Shown here piece after piece: positions 9,142 to 23,280 of a stretch of DNA of 64,000 bases. Location: contig NW_026577925.1 of assembly GCF_029407905.1 (NCBI RefSeq), positions 1,324,747-1,388,746 on the forward strand, written 5' to 3'. Origin of the DNA: Bubalus kerabau. Its lineage: Eukaryota > Chordata > Mammalia > Artiodactyla > Bovidae. Below the pieces are notes generated by a model. The model ran no database searches. It was not told where the DNA came from and worked only from the letters and a program-made list of their open reading frames with translations. How positions within the stretch are numbered: position 1 is the first letter of the stretch; every line of letters starts with the position of its first letter. The position numbers and the translations under genes are program-made.

Positions 9142-11335
9142 ACCGGTGACCTTAGGGAACTTCCCAGTGTGCTTCTAACAGATGAGGGATGCTGTGGAGT
9201 TGGCGGGGCCTCTCAGGACTCCGCTGGGTTTGGCGCAATGGAAGAGGGCCTCATCTCCAGGGAAGGCAGGAACCTCAGGCTTCCTCTCCGTTTCGGACTC
9301 CGCCCGCAGGGTCCCTGCAGAGTTGGGACAGGAGAGTCAGGAATCATCTTGTCTGAGGAAGGGAACTCGGCTTGCCTCTCGAGGTGCTCAGGGGGTCTCA
9401 GGCCCCTTGTTCAGCTGTGTGTGGAACCTGCGGGTGTTTCCGGACGATGCACGACGGTGACAGTGCCCCTTCGTGTTGTGCCTTCACCCACTGGGTTGCC
9501 TTCGAAGAGGTGTCCGGGCCTTGGGTTCTTTTCAAGAGCGGACAGGGAAATCGGGGTCTTTCGGCATGTGGGACCACACACGGGGCTAGTCTCAAATTTC
9601 CTAGTGAGGCCGGCTACATCCTGAGGTATGCCGGGAAGGCCGGGGAACCTTCCAGACAACGCAGGGGGATCGACTCTCCTCTCGCCATCAGGAGGGGAGA
9701 AGGGGCTCAGATGAAGTGGGGCCGGAACCCTCGGTGTTACCCTCGAGGGAACCCGGCGTGTCCAGGAACTTTGGGGGTCGCATGAAGGCTGTCAGGGACC
9801 GTTTCGCCCTTCAGGGCGGAACAGGGGACTTCCCTTGAGACGCCGTCGCGGGCAACGGCCTCATCTTGCGAAGACTTGGGAACCACGTGGTTTTTCTCGA
9901 GTTGCGGCGGATTCTGGAGTTACCGCGGGGATCTCAGGCTTCCTCTTGGGTTGGCCCTGGGAAGCCCAATCTTCCCCTCGAGTTGCGAGGGAAAGCTGGG
10001 GGTTGTGCTCGAGTCACTGCAGGGCCCAAGACACCTCATCTAGGCGTGTGTCCGGGACCTAATATTCCTCTCCAGGGAAGGCAGGGATCTCGGGTTTGCA
10101 TTCCAAGTTACCCCGGGGAGTCAGGGCTCGTCTCGAGGGGAAGCCATGGACTCCGCTCTCCCCTTGAGTCGCGACCCGGATCTCTTGGAGCCCCCTGAGT
10201 GGCCTCAAGGGAGTCCAGGCTCCTCTTCAGTTTGGAGAGAGGACCCGGGATTGCTCTCCAGGCCATGCAGGAAAAGAAGGCCCTCAGCTCGCGAGGACGG
10301 GGGCGTCTCAGGGGTTTCCTCGAGCTGCGGCGCCCGTGGGGGTTTTCTCCCGAGGCACGACGAGGATCTCAGGGAGCCTCTCGTGCGGCGCCAGGGAAGT
10401 CAGGTCTCCATGCGCGTGGCGAGGGGGAGCGGGTCATGGCTCTTGAGTCACGGGAGGGGACTTGGGCCTCGAGACGCGTTGAAGAAGGACTCTCGAGGTC
10501 TTTCTCGGGTGACGGCAGGAAACCCTCATTTCCCTCGCCTTCTGCCGGGGACCTTAGGGAACTTCCCAGGGTGCCTCTGAGAGGGGAGGGATCCTGTGGA
10601 GTTGGCGGGGCCTCTCGGGACTCCGCTGGGTCTGGCGCAACGGAAGAGGGCCTCACCTCGAGGGGAGGCAGGCACCTCAGGCTTCCTCTCCGTTTCGGAC
10701 TCCGACCGCAGGGTCCCTGCAGAGTAGGGACAGGAGAGTCAGGCCTCGTCTTGTCTGAGGAAGGAAACCCCGCTTGCCTCTCGAGTTGTTCAGGGGGACT
10801 CAGGCCCCTCGCCGAGCTGTGTGTGGAATCCGCGGGTCTTTCCGGATGATGCACGGGGGTGTCAGTGCCCCTTCGTGTTGTGCCTTCACCCACAGGGTTG
10901 CCTTCGAAGAGGTGTCCGGGCATCGGGTCCTTCTCAAAAGCGGACCGGGGAATCGGGGGCGTTCGGCATGTGGCACCACCCACGTGGCTCGTCTCGAATT
11001 TCCTCGTGAGACCGGCCTCATCCTGAGGTGCGCCGGGAGGGCCGGGAACCCCTTCCGGACCGCGCAGGGGAATCGACTCTCCTGTCGCGATCAGGAGGGG
11101 AGAAGGGGCTCAGATGAAGCGGTGCCGGGACTCTCGATGTTCCCATAGAGGGAACCCGGGGTGTCGGGGAACCTTTGGGGTCCTCACGAAGGGTGTCAGG
11201 TACCGTTTCTCACTTCAGGGCGGAACATGGGACTTCCCTTGAGACGCCGTAGTGGGCAAGGGCCTCATCTTGCGAAGACGTTGGAACCATGTGTTTTTTC
11301 TCGAGTTGCGGCGGGATTGTCGAGAGACGACGGGG
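9142..11335. repeat. Satellite block B1: CpG-rich (type B) monomers at the array's left edge
   Basis: About one and a half monomers of the CpG-rich subfamily. It is recognised by CCCGAGGCACGACGAGG near 10355 and TCGGACTCCG near 9295 and 10696, where type A monomers have CACGAGGTACGACGGGG and TCTGACTCGG. The first 40 bp after the junction are unusually changed. The block passes into type A between about 11160 and 11335 through mixed sequence. Confidence 0.75.
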
Positions 11336-12590
11336 AATTCAGGCTTCCTCTTCAACTGGCCCAGGGAAGTCCAGTTTTCATTCGAATTGTGAGTTAGAAC
11401 TGGGGATTGCTCTCGAGACACTGCAGGGCCAAATAGACCTCATCTAGGCTTGTGTCCAGGACCTAATGTTCCTCTGCTGGGGCGAAAGCGATCTCGGCAT
11501 TGCATTCTCGACTCACCCGGGGAATCAGGCCTCGTCTCGAGGGGAAGCCAAGGACACCGCTCTCCTGTCAAGTTGCGACGGGTATATCTTGGAGCTCACT
11601 GTGTGGCCTAAAATGAGTCAAGCCTCCTGTGGAGTTTGGAGAGAGGACTCAGGATTGCTCTCCAGGCCATACAGCAAAAGAAGGCCCTCATCTCGTGAGG
11701 ACTGGGGTGTCTCGTGGGTATTCTCGAGCTGCGGCTCCAGTGAGGTGTTGCTCACAAGGTATAATGGGGAGCTCAGGGAGCCTCTCCTGTGGCGCCAGGG
11801 AAGTCAGGTTTCTATGCTCGTGGCTAGGGGGAGCGCGTCATTGCTCTCGAGTCATGGTAGGGGAATCACACCTCAAGACGCGTTGAAGGACTCTCGAGGT
11901 CTTTTACGGGTTGGGGCAGGAAACCCTTGGTTCCCTCGACTTGTGCCGGTGATCTCAGGAAGGTCTAAGGGTGCCTCTGAGAAGTCAGGGATACTGTGCA
12001 GTTGGGAGGGGCCTCTCGGGACTCCACTGGGTTCGGTGCAATGGAAGAGGGCCTCATCTCGAGTGGAGGCAGGAAACTCATGTTTCCTCTCCTGACTTCT
12101 CCTGGGCCAGATCTGACTCGGATCGCAGTTTCGCTGCAGAGTTCGAAAAGGAGAGTCAGGCCTCGTCTTGTGTGGAGGAATGGAACTCTGCTTGCCTCTC
12201 GAGTTGTTCACGGGGTGACAGGTCACTTCTCTAGCTGTGTGTGGTACCTGCGGGTTTCTCCGGACGATACCCGGGGGTGTCAGTGCCCCTTCCTGTTGTG
12301 CCTTCATCAAAAGGGTTATCTTCAAAGAGGTGTCCGGGCATTGGGATCTTATCAAGAGCGGACCTGGAAATTGGGGTCTTTCGGCATGTGTCACCATCCA
12401 CGAGGCTATGTCTCGAATATCCTCGTGAGACCGGCCTCATCCTGAGATGCACCGGGAAAGGCGGGAACCCCTTCAAGACAAAACAGGGGAATCGACCCTC
12501 CTGTCGCGATCAGGAAGGGAGAAGGGGCCCAGATGTAGTGGTGCCGGGAACCTCGGTGTTCTCCTCGAGTCAGACCGGTGTGTCGAGGAA
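11336..12590. repeat. Segment duplicated at 24905-26150
   Basis: This stretch pairs with 24905-26150 at an offset of 13566-13569 bp and looks about 97% identical. It includes private variants such as TTCAACTGGCCC near 11351 and GCTGGGGCGAAAGCG near 11474, not seen in other monomers. Identity falls away at both ends, so it is a block of about 1.25 kb. Confidence 0.75.
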
Positions 12591-15500
12591 CTTTTGAGGT
12601 CGCATGAAGGGTGCCAAATATCATTTCGCACTTCAAGACAGAACGTGGGACTACTCTTGAGACGCTGGAGCAGGCAAGGGCCTCATCTTGCAATGACGGG
12701 GGACCCACGTGTTTTTTCTCGAGTTGCGGCAGGATTCTTGAGTTACGACGGGGAATACAGGTTTCCTCTTGTGTTGGCCCAGGGAAGTCCAATCTTCCAT
12801 TCGAGTTGCAAGTGAGAGCTGGAGATTGCTCTTGAGTCACTGTAGGGCAAAATAGAGCTCATCTAGGTTTGTGTCCAGGACCGAGTTTTTCTCTCCAGGG
12901 GCGACAGGGATCTCGGGGTTGCATTCCAGACTCACCCGGGGAGTCAGGCCTCGTCTCGAAGGGAATGAATAGACTCCGCTCTCCTCTCGAGTCACGACGG
13001 GTATCCCTTGGAGCCCAAGAATGGCCTAAATGGAGTTAAGCCTCCTGTGGAGTTTGGAGAGAGGACTCGGGATTGCTCTCTAGGCCATGCAGGAAAAGAA
13101 GGCCCTCATCTCGCGATGACGGGGGCGTCTCGTGGGTTTTCTCAAGGTGCAGTGCCTGGTTGGGGTTTCTCACAAGATAGGACGGGGAGCTCAGGGAGAC
13201 TCCTGTGGTGCCACGGAAGTCAGGTCTCCATGGACGTGACGAGGGGGAGCGCCTCATTGCTCTCAAGTCATGGTAGGGGAATCGAGCCTCAAGACGCTTC
13301 GAAGAAGAACTCTCGAGGTCTTTCTCGGGGTGTGGCAGGAAACCCTGGGTTCCCTCGACTTGTGCCCATAACCTCAGGGAGCTTAGCGGGGTTCCTCTGA
13401 GAAGTCAGGGATACTGTGGAGTTGAGAGGGGCTTCTCGGAACTTCACAGGGACTGGTGCAATTGAAGAGGACCTAATCTCGGATTGAGGCAGTAACGTCA
13501 GGGTTCCTCTCCATTTCTGACTCGGATAGCAGGGTCCCTGCAGAGTTGTGACAGGAGAGTCAGACCTCGTCTTGTGTGGAGTAATGGAACTCCGCTTGCC
13601 TCTCGAGTTGTTCACAGGATGACAGGCCACCTGTCGAGTTGTATGTGGAACCTGCGGTTTTGGGGGACGATGCACAGGGGTGTCAGTGCCCATTCGTGTT
13701 GTGCCTTCATCCACAGGGTTACCTTCGAAGAGGTGACCGGGCATCGGGATCTTATCAATAGCGGACCAGGAAATCGGGGTCTTTCAGCATGTGGCACAAC
13801 ACACGAGGCTACGTCTCGAATTCCCTCGTGAGACTGGCCTCATCCTGAGGTTCGCCGGGAAGTCTGGGAACCCCTTCCAGACAAAGCAGGGGAATCGACC
13901 CTCCTGTCGCCATCAGGAGGGGAGAAGGGGCTCAGCTGAAGCAGTGCTGGGAACCTCCATGTTCTTCTCGAGTGAGACCGGGGTGTCAGGGAAATTTGGG
14001 GGTCGCATCAAGGGTGTCAAGTACCGTTTCACACTTCAAGACGGAACATGGGACTTCACTGGAGACGCTATAGCTGACAGGGGCCTCATATTTCGATGAC
14101 GGAGGAGCCACGTTGTTTTTCTCCAGTTGCCGCGGGATTCTCGAATTACAACGGGAAATACAGTCTTCCTCTTGTGTTGGCCCAGGGAAGTCCAATCATC
14201 CATTCGAGTTGCGAGGGAGAGCTGGGGATTGCACTTGAGTCAATGCAGGACAAAAAGACCTCATTTAGGCTTGTGTCCAGGACCGAGTTTTCCTCTACAG
14301 GGGCGACACGGATCTCGGGATCCCATTCCAGACTCACCCAAGTAGTCAGGCCTCGGCTCGAGGGGAAGCAACGGACTCCGCTCTCCTCTAGAGTAGCGAC
14401 GTGTATCTCTTGGAGGCTACTGAGTGGCCTAAAGGGAGACAGGCCTCCAGTGGAGTTTGGAGAGTGGACTCGGGATTGCTCTCTAGGTCATGTAGGAAAA
14501 GAAGGCCCTCATCTTACGATGACGGGGGCGTCTCATGTGTTTTCTCGAGCAGAGGTGCCAGTGCGGGGTTTTCATGAGGTAGGACGGGGAGCGCAGGGAG
14601 CCTCTCGTGTGGCGCCAGGGAAGTTAGGTTTCAATGGGCGTGGCGAGGGGAATGCGTCATTGCTCTCCAGTCATGGTAGGGTATCGGGCCTCAAGACGCA
14701 GTAAAGAAGGACTCTCGAGGTCTTTCTCAGAATGCAGCAGGAAACCCTGGGTTCACTCGACTTGTGCCAGTGACCGCAGAGAGCTTCTGAGGGTGCCTCT
14801 GAGAAGTCAGGGAAACTGTGGAGTTGGGAGGGGCCTCTTGGGACTCCACTGGGTATGGCGCAATGAAAGAGGGCCTCATTTCGAGTTGATGCAGGAACGT
14901 CAGGTTTCATCTACATTTCTGACTCCGATCGCACGGTCCTTGCAGAGTTGGGAAAGGAGAGTCAGGCCTTCTCTTGTGCGGAGGAATGGAACTCCGCATG
15001 CCTCTCTAGTTCTTCAAGGGATGACAGGACACTTGTCGATCTGTGTTTGGAATCTGCGTGTTTTTCCGTACTATGCATGGGGATGTCAGTACCCCTTCGT
15101 GTTGTGCATTCATCCACAGGTTTGCTTTCGAAGAGGTGCCCGGGCATCGGGTTCTTATTAAGAGCGGACCGGGAAATCGGGGTCTTTCAGCATGTGGCAC
15201 CACCCACCAGGCTACGTCTCGAATTTCCTAGTGAGACCGGCCTCATCCTTAGGTGCGCCGGGAAGGTCGGAAGCCCTTGCAGACAAAGCAGGGGAATCGA
15301 CCCTCCTGTCTCGATCAGGAGGGGAGAAGGTGCACAGATGAGGTGATGCCGGGAACCTTGGTGTTCCCCTCCAGTGAGACCAGTGTGTTGGGGAACTTTT
15401 GGGGTCGCATCAAAGGTGCCAAGTACCGTATCGCAGTTCAAGATTGAACGTAAGACTTCTTTTGAGACGCTGTAGCGGCAATGGCCGCATCTTGCGATGA

Positions 15501-18500
15501 AGAGGGAACGACGTGGTTTTTCTCGAGTTGTGGCGGGATTCTTGAGTTACAACGGGAAATTCAGGCTTCCTCTTCTGTTGGCTCAGGGAAGTCCAGTCTT
15601 CCATTCGAGTTGCGAGGGAGAGTTGGGGATTGCTCTCGAATCACTGCAGGAAAAAAGAGACCTCATCTAGGCTTGTGTCCAGGACCTAATGTTTCTCTCC
15701 AGAGGCGACAGGGATCTCCGGTTCGCATATCAGACTCACCCGAGGAGTCAGGCCTCGCCTCGAGGGGAAGGAAAAGACTCCGCTCTCCTCTCGAGTCGCG
15801 ACGGGTATGTCTTGGAGTCCACTGAGTGACCAAAAGGGAGTCAAGCCTACTGTGGAGTTTGGAGAGAGGACTCGGGATTGCTCTCCAGGCCATGCTAGAA
15901 AAGAAGGCCGTCATGTCGCGAAAACGGGGGCGTCTCATGGGTTTTCTCTATCTGCGGCGCCAGTGTGGGGTTTCTCACGAGGTATGACGGGGAACTCAGG
16001 GAGCCTCTCGTGTGGCGCCAGGGAAGTCAGGGCTTCATGAGTGTAGCAGAGGGAGTGCGTCATTGCCCTCGAGTCATGGTAGGGGAATCAGGCCTCAAAG
16101 CGCGTTGAAGAAGGACTCTTGAGTTCTTTCTATGGTGGCGGCAGTAAACCCTGGGTTCACTCGAATTGTGCTGGTGACCTCAGGGAGCTTCTCAGGGTGC
16201 CTCTGAGAAGTCAGGGATACTGTGGAGCTGGGACGCGTCTCTTGGGACTCCACTGGGTTTCGTGCAATGGAAGAGGTGCTAATCTCGAGTGGAGGCAGGA
16301 ACCTCAGCGTTCCTCTCGTGACTTCACTGGCGCTGGTCTGATTCGGATAGCAAAGTCCCTGCAGAGTTGGGACAGGAGAGTCAGGCATCGTCTTGTGTAG
16401 AGGAATGAAACCCCACTTGCCTCTCGAGTTCTTCAGTGGTGACAAGCCACTTGTTGAGCTGTATGTGGAACCTGCGGGTTTTTCCAGACGATGCACGAGG
16501 GTGTCAGTGCCCCTTTGTGTTGTGCCTTCATCCACAGGGTTGCCTTCGAAGAGGTGTCCAGGCATCGGGTTCTTATCAAGAGCATACCGAGAAATCATAG
16601 TCTTTTGGCATGTGGCACCACCCGCGAGCTACGTCTCGAATTTCCTCGTGAGACCGGCCTCATCCTGAAGTGCCCCGTGAAGGTCGGGAACCCCTTACAA
16701 ACAAAGCAGGGAAAGTGACCCTCCTATCACGAACAGGAAGGGAGAAGGGGCTCAGATAAACTGGTGCTGGGAACCTCGGTGTTCACCTCGAGTGAGACTG
16801 ATATTTCGGGAAACTTTTGGGGTCACATCAAGGGTGTCAAGTAACGTTTCGCACTTCAAGACGGAACGTGGGACTTTTCTTGAGAAGCTGTAGCGGGCAA
16901 GGGCCTCATCTTGCGATGACAAGGGAACCAAGTGCTTTTTCTCGAGTTGCGGCGGGATTCTCGAGTTACGAAGGGGAATTCAGGCTTCCTCTTGTGTTGG
17001 CCCAGGGAAGTCCAATCTTCCATTCGAGTTGTTAGGGAGAGCGGGGGATTGCTCTCGAGTTACAGAAGGGCAAAAGAGACCTCATCTAGGCTTGTTTCCA
17101 GGACCTAATGTTCCTCTCCAGGGGAGACAGGGATCTCGGGGTTGCATTCCAGACCCACCTGGTGAGTCAGGCCTTGTCTCGAGGGGAAGCAAAGGACTCC
17201 ATTCTCCTCTCAAGTCGCGACGGGTATCTCTTGGAGCCCACTAAGAGGCCTAAAGGGAGTCAAGCCTCCTGTGGAGTTTGGAAAGAGGATTCGAGATTCC
17301 TCTCCAGGCCATGCAGGAAAAGAAGGCCCTCATCTCACGATGACAGGGGCATATGGTGGGTTTTCTCGAGCTGCGGCGTCATTGTGGGGTTTCTCACGAG
17401 GTACGACGGGGAGCTCAGGGAGCCTCTCTTATGGCGCCAGGGAAGTCAGGTCTCCATGTGCGTGGCGAGGGGGTGCCTGTCATTTCTATAGAGCCATGGA
17501 AGCAGATTCGGGCTTCAAGACACGTTGAAGTAGGACTCTCGAGGTCTTTTTCGCATTGTGGCAGGAAACTCTGGGTTCCCTCGACATGTGCCGGTGACCT
17601 CATGGAGCTTCTCCGGGTGCCTCTGAGAAGTCAGGAGTACTGTGGAGTTGGGAGGGGCCTCTCGGGACTCCACTGGGTTTGGTGCAATGGATGAGAGCCT
17701 CATCTCGAGTGGAGGCAGGAACCTCATGTTTCCTCTCCTGGGTTTCCTGGCGCCGGTACTGACTCGGATCGCAGTTTCCCTGCAGAGTTGGTACAGAAAA
17801 TCAGGTCTCGTCTTGTGTGGAGGAATGGAACTCCACTTGCCTCTCGAGTTGTTCACGGGGTGACAGACCACTTGTTGAACTGTGTTTGTAACCTGCGGGT
17901 TTTTCTGGATGATAAACGGGGGTGTCAGTGCCCCTTCGTGTTGTGCTTTCATCCACAGGCTTTCCTTCGTAAAGGTGTCAGGGCATCGCGTTCTTATCAA
18001 GAGTAGACCGGGAAATCGGGGTCTTTCGGCTTGTGGCACCACCCACGAGGCTACGTCTCGAATTTCCTCGTGAGACCTGCCTCATCCTTAGGCGTGCTGG
18101 AAAGGTCGGGAAACCCTTCCAGACATAGCAGGGGAATCGACACTCCTGTCGCGATCAAGAGGGGAGAAGGAGCTCAAATGAAGTGGTTCCGGGAACCTCG
18201 GTGTTCCTTTCGAGTGAGACCGGTATGTTGGGGAATTTTGAGATTGCATCAAGGGTGCCAAGTACCGTTTCGCACTTCAAGACAGAACGTGGGACTTCTC
18301 TTGAGTTGCTGTAGCGGGCAAGGGCCTCATCTAGCGCTGATGAGGGAACCATGTGGATTTTCTCGAGTTTCGGCGGGATTCTCGAGTTACGATGTCGAAT
18401 TCAGGCTTCCAATTGTATTGGCCCAGGGAAGTCCAATCTTCCATTCGATTTGCGAGGGAGAGCTGGCGATTGCACTCTAGTAACTGCAGTGCAAAATAGA

Positions 18501-20207
18501 CCTCATCTAGACTTGTGTCCAGGACCGAGTTTTCCTCTCCAGGTGCGACAGGAACTCGGGGTTGCATTCCAGACTCACACGGGGAGTCAGGCCTCGTCTC
18601 GAGGGGAAGCAAAGGACTCCGCTCTCCCTTCAAGTCCTGACAGGTATCTCTTGGAGCCAACTGAGAGGCCTAAAGAGAGTCAAGCCTCCTGTGGAGTCTG
18701 GAGAGAGGACTCGGTTTTGCTCTCCATGCCAGGCAGGAAAGAAGTCCCTCATCTCGTGATGACGGGGGCGTATCGTGGGTTTTCTCGAGCTGCGGTGCCT
18801 GAATGGGGTTTCCGAAGAGGTACGACGGGGAGCTCAGGGAGACTGTCTTCAGGCGTCAGGGAAGTCAGGTCTCCATGCGCATGGCGATGGGGAGCGGGTC
18901 TTTGCTCTCGAGTCATGGTAGGGGAATCGGGCCTCAAGACGCGCCGAAGGACTCTCAAGGTCTTTCTCGGGTCGCAGCAGGAAACCCTGGGTTCCCTCGA
19001 CTTGTGCCGGTGACCTCAGGTAGATTCTCAAGGTGCCTCTGAGAATTCAAGGATACTGTGGAGTTGGGAAGGGCCTCTCGCGACTCATCTGGGTTTGGTG
19101 CAATGGAAGAGGGCCTCATCTCGAGTTGAGGCAGGAACCTCAGGTTTCCTCTCCATTTCTAACTCGGATGGCAGGGTCCCTGAAGAGTTGGGACAGGAGA
19201 GTCAGGCCTCATCTTGTGTGGAGGAATTGAACTCCGCTTGCCTATTGAGTTGTTCACGGGGTGACATTCCACTTGTCGAGCTGTGTGTAGAACCTGTGGG
19301 TTTTTCTGGACGATGCACGGGAGTTTTAGTAACCCTTCTGTTGTGCCTTCATCCACAGGGTTGCCTTCGAAGTGGTGTCCGGGCATCGGGTTCTTATCCA
19401 GAGCGGACCGCACAATCGGGGTCTTTCGGCATGTGGCACCACCCACGAGGCTACGTCTCGAATTTCCTCCTGAGAAAGGCCTCATCCTTAGGTGCGCCGG
19501 GATGGGCGGGAACTCCTTCTAGACAAAGCAGGGGAATTTACCCTCCTGTCGTGATCAGGAGGGGAGAAAGTCATCAGATGAAGTGGTGCCGGGAACTTCG
19601 GTGTTCCCCTCGGTGAGAACGGTGTGTCGGGGAACTTTTGGGGTTACATCAAGGGTGAAAAGTAGCATTTCGCACTTCAAGACGGAACGTGGGACTTCAC
19701 TTGAGATGCTGTAGAGGGCCAGGGCCTCATCTTGGGATGACGAGTGAACCACGTGCTTTTGCTCACATTGCGGCGGGAGTCTCGAGTTTCGACGGGGAAT
19801 TCAGATTTCCTCCTGTGTTGGCCCATGGAAGTCCAATCTTCCATTCGAGTTGCGAGGGTGAGCTGGGATCCCACTCGAGTCACTGCGGGGCAAAATAGAC
19901 CATATCTAGGCTTGTGTCCAGGACCGAATATTCCTCTCCAGGGGTGACAGGGATCTCGGGGTGGCATTCCAGACTCACCCGGGAAGTCCAGCCTTGTTTC
20001 TAGAGGAAGCAAAGTACTCCGCTTTCCTCTCGAGTCGCGACGGGTACCTATTGAGCGCACTGAGTAGCCTTTGTGAGTCAAGCCTCCCGTGGAGTTTGGA
20101 GAGACGACTCGGGATTGCCCTCCAGGCCATGCAGTTAATGATGGCCCTCATCTCACGATAACGGGGGAGTCTCGTGGGTTTTCTCGAGCTGCGGCGCCAG
20201 TGTGGGG
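11336..20207. repeat. Satellite block A1: CpG-decayed (type A) monomers, partly of the long form
   Basis: Landmarks at 11455, 12874, 14276, 15678, 17097, 18518 and 19917 give spacings of 1419, 1402, 1402, 1419, 1421 and 1399 bp. The longer spacings come from a variant segment after CCTCTCCTG or CCTCTCGTG near 12085, 16310 and 17730, where short forms read CCTCTCCATTTCTGACT. Monomers here differ visibly from one another, without the close pairing seen further right. Confidence 0.75.
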
Positions 20208-23200
20208 TTTCTCCCGAGGCACGACGGGGATCTCAGGGAGCCTCTTGTGCGGCGCCAGGGAAGTCAGGTCTCCATGCGTGTGGCGAGGGGCAGCGCGTCA
20301 TGGCTCTCGAGTCACGGGAGGGGACTAGGGCCTCGAGACGCGTTTAAGAAGGACTCTCGAGGTCTTTCTCGGGGGGGCGGCGGGAAACCCTCGTTTCCCT
20401 CGCCTTCTGCCGGGGACCTTAGGGAACTTCCAGGGTGCCTCTGAGAGGCGAGGGATCCTGAGGAATTGGTGGGGCCTCTCGGGACTGCACTGGGTCTGGC
20501 GCAACGGAAGAGGGCCTCACCTCGAGGGGAGGAAAGAAACTCAGGCTTCCTCTCCGTTTCGGACTCCGCCCGCAGGGTCCCTGCAGAGTTGGGACAGGAG
20601 AGTCAGGCCTCGTCTTGTCTGAGGAAGGGAACCCCGCTGGCCTCTCGAGTTGCTCAGGGGGTCTCAGGCCCCTTGTCGAGCTGTGTGTGGAACCCGCGGG
20701 TCTTTGCGGACGATGCACGGGGGTGGCTGTGCCCCTTCGTGTTGTGCCTTCACCCACAGGGTTGCCTTCGAAGAGGAGTCCGGGACTCGGGTCCTTCTCA
20801 AGAGCGGACCCGGGAATCGGGGGCGTTCGGCATGTGGCACCACCCACGTGGCTCGTCTTGAATTTCCTCGTGAGACCGGCCTCATCCTGAGGTGCGCCGG
20901 GAAGGCCGGGAACCCCTTCCAGACCACGCAGGGGAATCGACACTCCTGTCGCGTTCCGGAGGGGAGAAGGGGCTCAGAGGAAGCGGTGCCGGGACCCTCG
21001 GTGTTCCCCTCGAGGGAACCCGGCGTGTCGGTGAACTTGGGGGTCGCAGGAAGGCTGTCAGGGACCGTTTCGCCCTTCAGGGCGGAACAGGGGACTTCCC
21101 TTGAGACGCCGTCACGGGCAAGGGCCTCATCTTGCCAAGAGGTGGGAACCCCGTGGTTTTTCTCGAGTTGCGGCGGGAATCTCGATTTACTAGGGGGATC
21201 TCAGCCTTCCTCTTGGGTTGGCCCTGGGAAGCCCAATCTTCCCCTCGGGTTGCGAGGGAGAGCTGGGGGTTGCGCTCGAGTCACTGCAGGGCCCAAGAAA
21301 CCTCACCTAGGGGTGTGTCCGGGACCTAATATTCCTCTCCAGGGAAGGCAGGGATCTCGGGGTTGCATTCCAGGCTCCCCCGGGGAGTCAGGCCTCGTCT
21401 GGAGGGAAAGCCAAGAATTCCGCTCTCCTCTCGAGTCGCGACACGGGTCTCTTGGAGCCCCCTGAGCGGCCTCAATTGACCAGACTCCTCTTCCGTTTGG
21501 AGAGAGGACCCGGGATTGCTCTGCAGGCCATGCAGGAAAAGAAGGCCCTCAGCTCGCGAGTACGGGGCCGTCTCAGGGGTTTCCTCGAGCTGCGGCACCC
21601 GTGGGGGTTTTCTCCCGAGGAACAACGAGAATCTCAGGGAGCCTCTCGTGCGGCGCCAGGGAAGTCAGGTCTCCATGCGCGTGGCGAGGGCGAGCGCGTC
21701 ATGGCTCTCGAGTCGCGGGAGGGGACTAGGGCCTCGAGACGCGTTGAAGAAGGACTCTCGAAGTCTTTGTCGGAGGGCGGCGGGAAACCCTCGTTTCCCT
21801 CGCCTTCTGCCGGGGACCTTAGGGAACTTCCCAGGGTGCCTCTGAGAGGTGAGGGATCCTGTGGAGGTGGCGGTGACCCTCGGGACTCCGCTGGGTCTGG
21901 CGCAACGGAAGAGGGCCTCAGCTCGAGGGGAGGCAGGAACCTCAGGCTTCCTCTCCGTTTCGGACTCCGACCGCAGGGTCCCTGCAGAGTTGGGACAGGA
22001 GAGTCAGGCCTCGTCTTGTCTGAGGAATGGAACCCCGCTTGCCTCTCGAGTTGATCAGGGGATCTCAGGCCCCTCGTCGAGCTGTGTTTTCAACCCTCGG
22101 GTCTTTGCGGACTGTGCACGGGGTTGGCAGTGCCCCTTCGTGTGGTGCCTTCACCCACAGGGTTGCCTTCGAAGAGGGGTCCGGGCCTCGGGTCCTTCTC
22201 AAGAGCGGACCGGGGAATCGGGGGCGTTTGGCATGTGGCACCACCCACGTGGCTCGTCTCCAATTTCCTCGTGAGGCCGGCCTCATCCTGAGGTGCGCCG
22301 GGAAGGCCGGGAACCCCTTCCAGACCATGCAGGGGAATTGACTCTCCTTTCGGGATCCGGAGGGGTGAAGGGGCTCAGATGACGGGGTGGCGGGACCCTC
22401 GGTGTTCCCCTCGAGGGAACCCGGCATGTTGGGGAACTTTTGGGTGTCGCAGGAAGGCTGTCAGGGACCGCTTCGCCCTTCAGGGTGGAACAGGGGACTT
22501 CCCTTGAGTCGCCGTCACGGGCAAGGGCCTCATCTTGCCAAGAGGTGGGAACCACGTGGTTTTTCTCGAGTTGCAGCGGGATTCTCGTGTTACGACAGGG
22601 GATTACAGGCTTCCTCTTTTGTCATCCCTGGGTAGCCCAACCTTCTATTCTAGTGCGAGGGAAAGCTGGGGGTTGCGCTCGAGTCACTGCAGGGCCAAAG
22701 AGACCTCATCTAGGCGTGTGTCCAGGACCTAATGCTCCTCTCCAGGGAAGACAAGGATCTCGGGGTTGCATCCCATGCTCCCCCGGGGAGTCAGGCCTCG
22801 CCTCGAGGGTAATCAAAGGACTCCGCTCTCCTCCCGAGTCGCGACGCTGATATCTTGGTGCCCCCTGAGTGGCCTCAAGGGAGTCCAGCCTCCTCTTCAC
22901 TTTTGAGAAAGGACTCGTGATTGCTCTCCAGGCCAGGTAGGAAAAGAAGGCCCTCACCTCGCGAGGACGGGGGCATCTCAGGGGTTTCCTCGAGCTGCGG
23001 CACCCATGGGGGTTTTCTCCCGAGGCACGACGAGGATCTCAGGGAGCCTCTCGTGCGGCGCCAGGAAAGTCAGGTATGCATGCACGTGGCGAGAAGGAGC
23101 GCGTCATTGTTCTCGAGTCATGGGAGGGGACTAGGGCCTCAAGACGCGTTGAAGAAGGACTCTCGAGGTCTTTCTCGGGTTGCAGCGGGAAACCCTCGTT

Positions 23201-23280
23201 TCCCTCGCCTTCTGCCGGGGACCTTCGGGAACTTCCCAGGGTGCCTCTGAGAGGGAGGGACGCTGTGGAGTTGGTGGGGC
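20208..23280. repeat. Satellite block B2: CpG-rich (type B) monomers
   Basis: The switch from type A occurs inside one monomer at about 20208, where the GTTTCTCACGAGG form becomes CCCGAGGCACGACGGGG. Landmarks at 21318 and 22721 give spacings of 1401 and 1403 bp. Type A resumes near 23280 inside another monomer. Both switches lie within units, as expected from unequal crossing-over or conversion. Confidence 0.7.
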
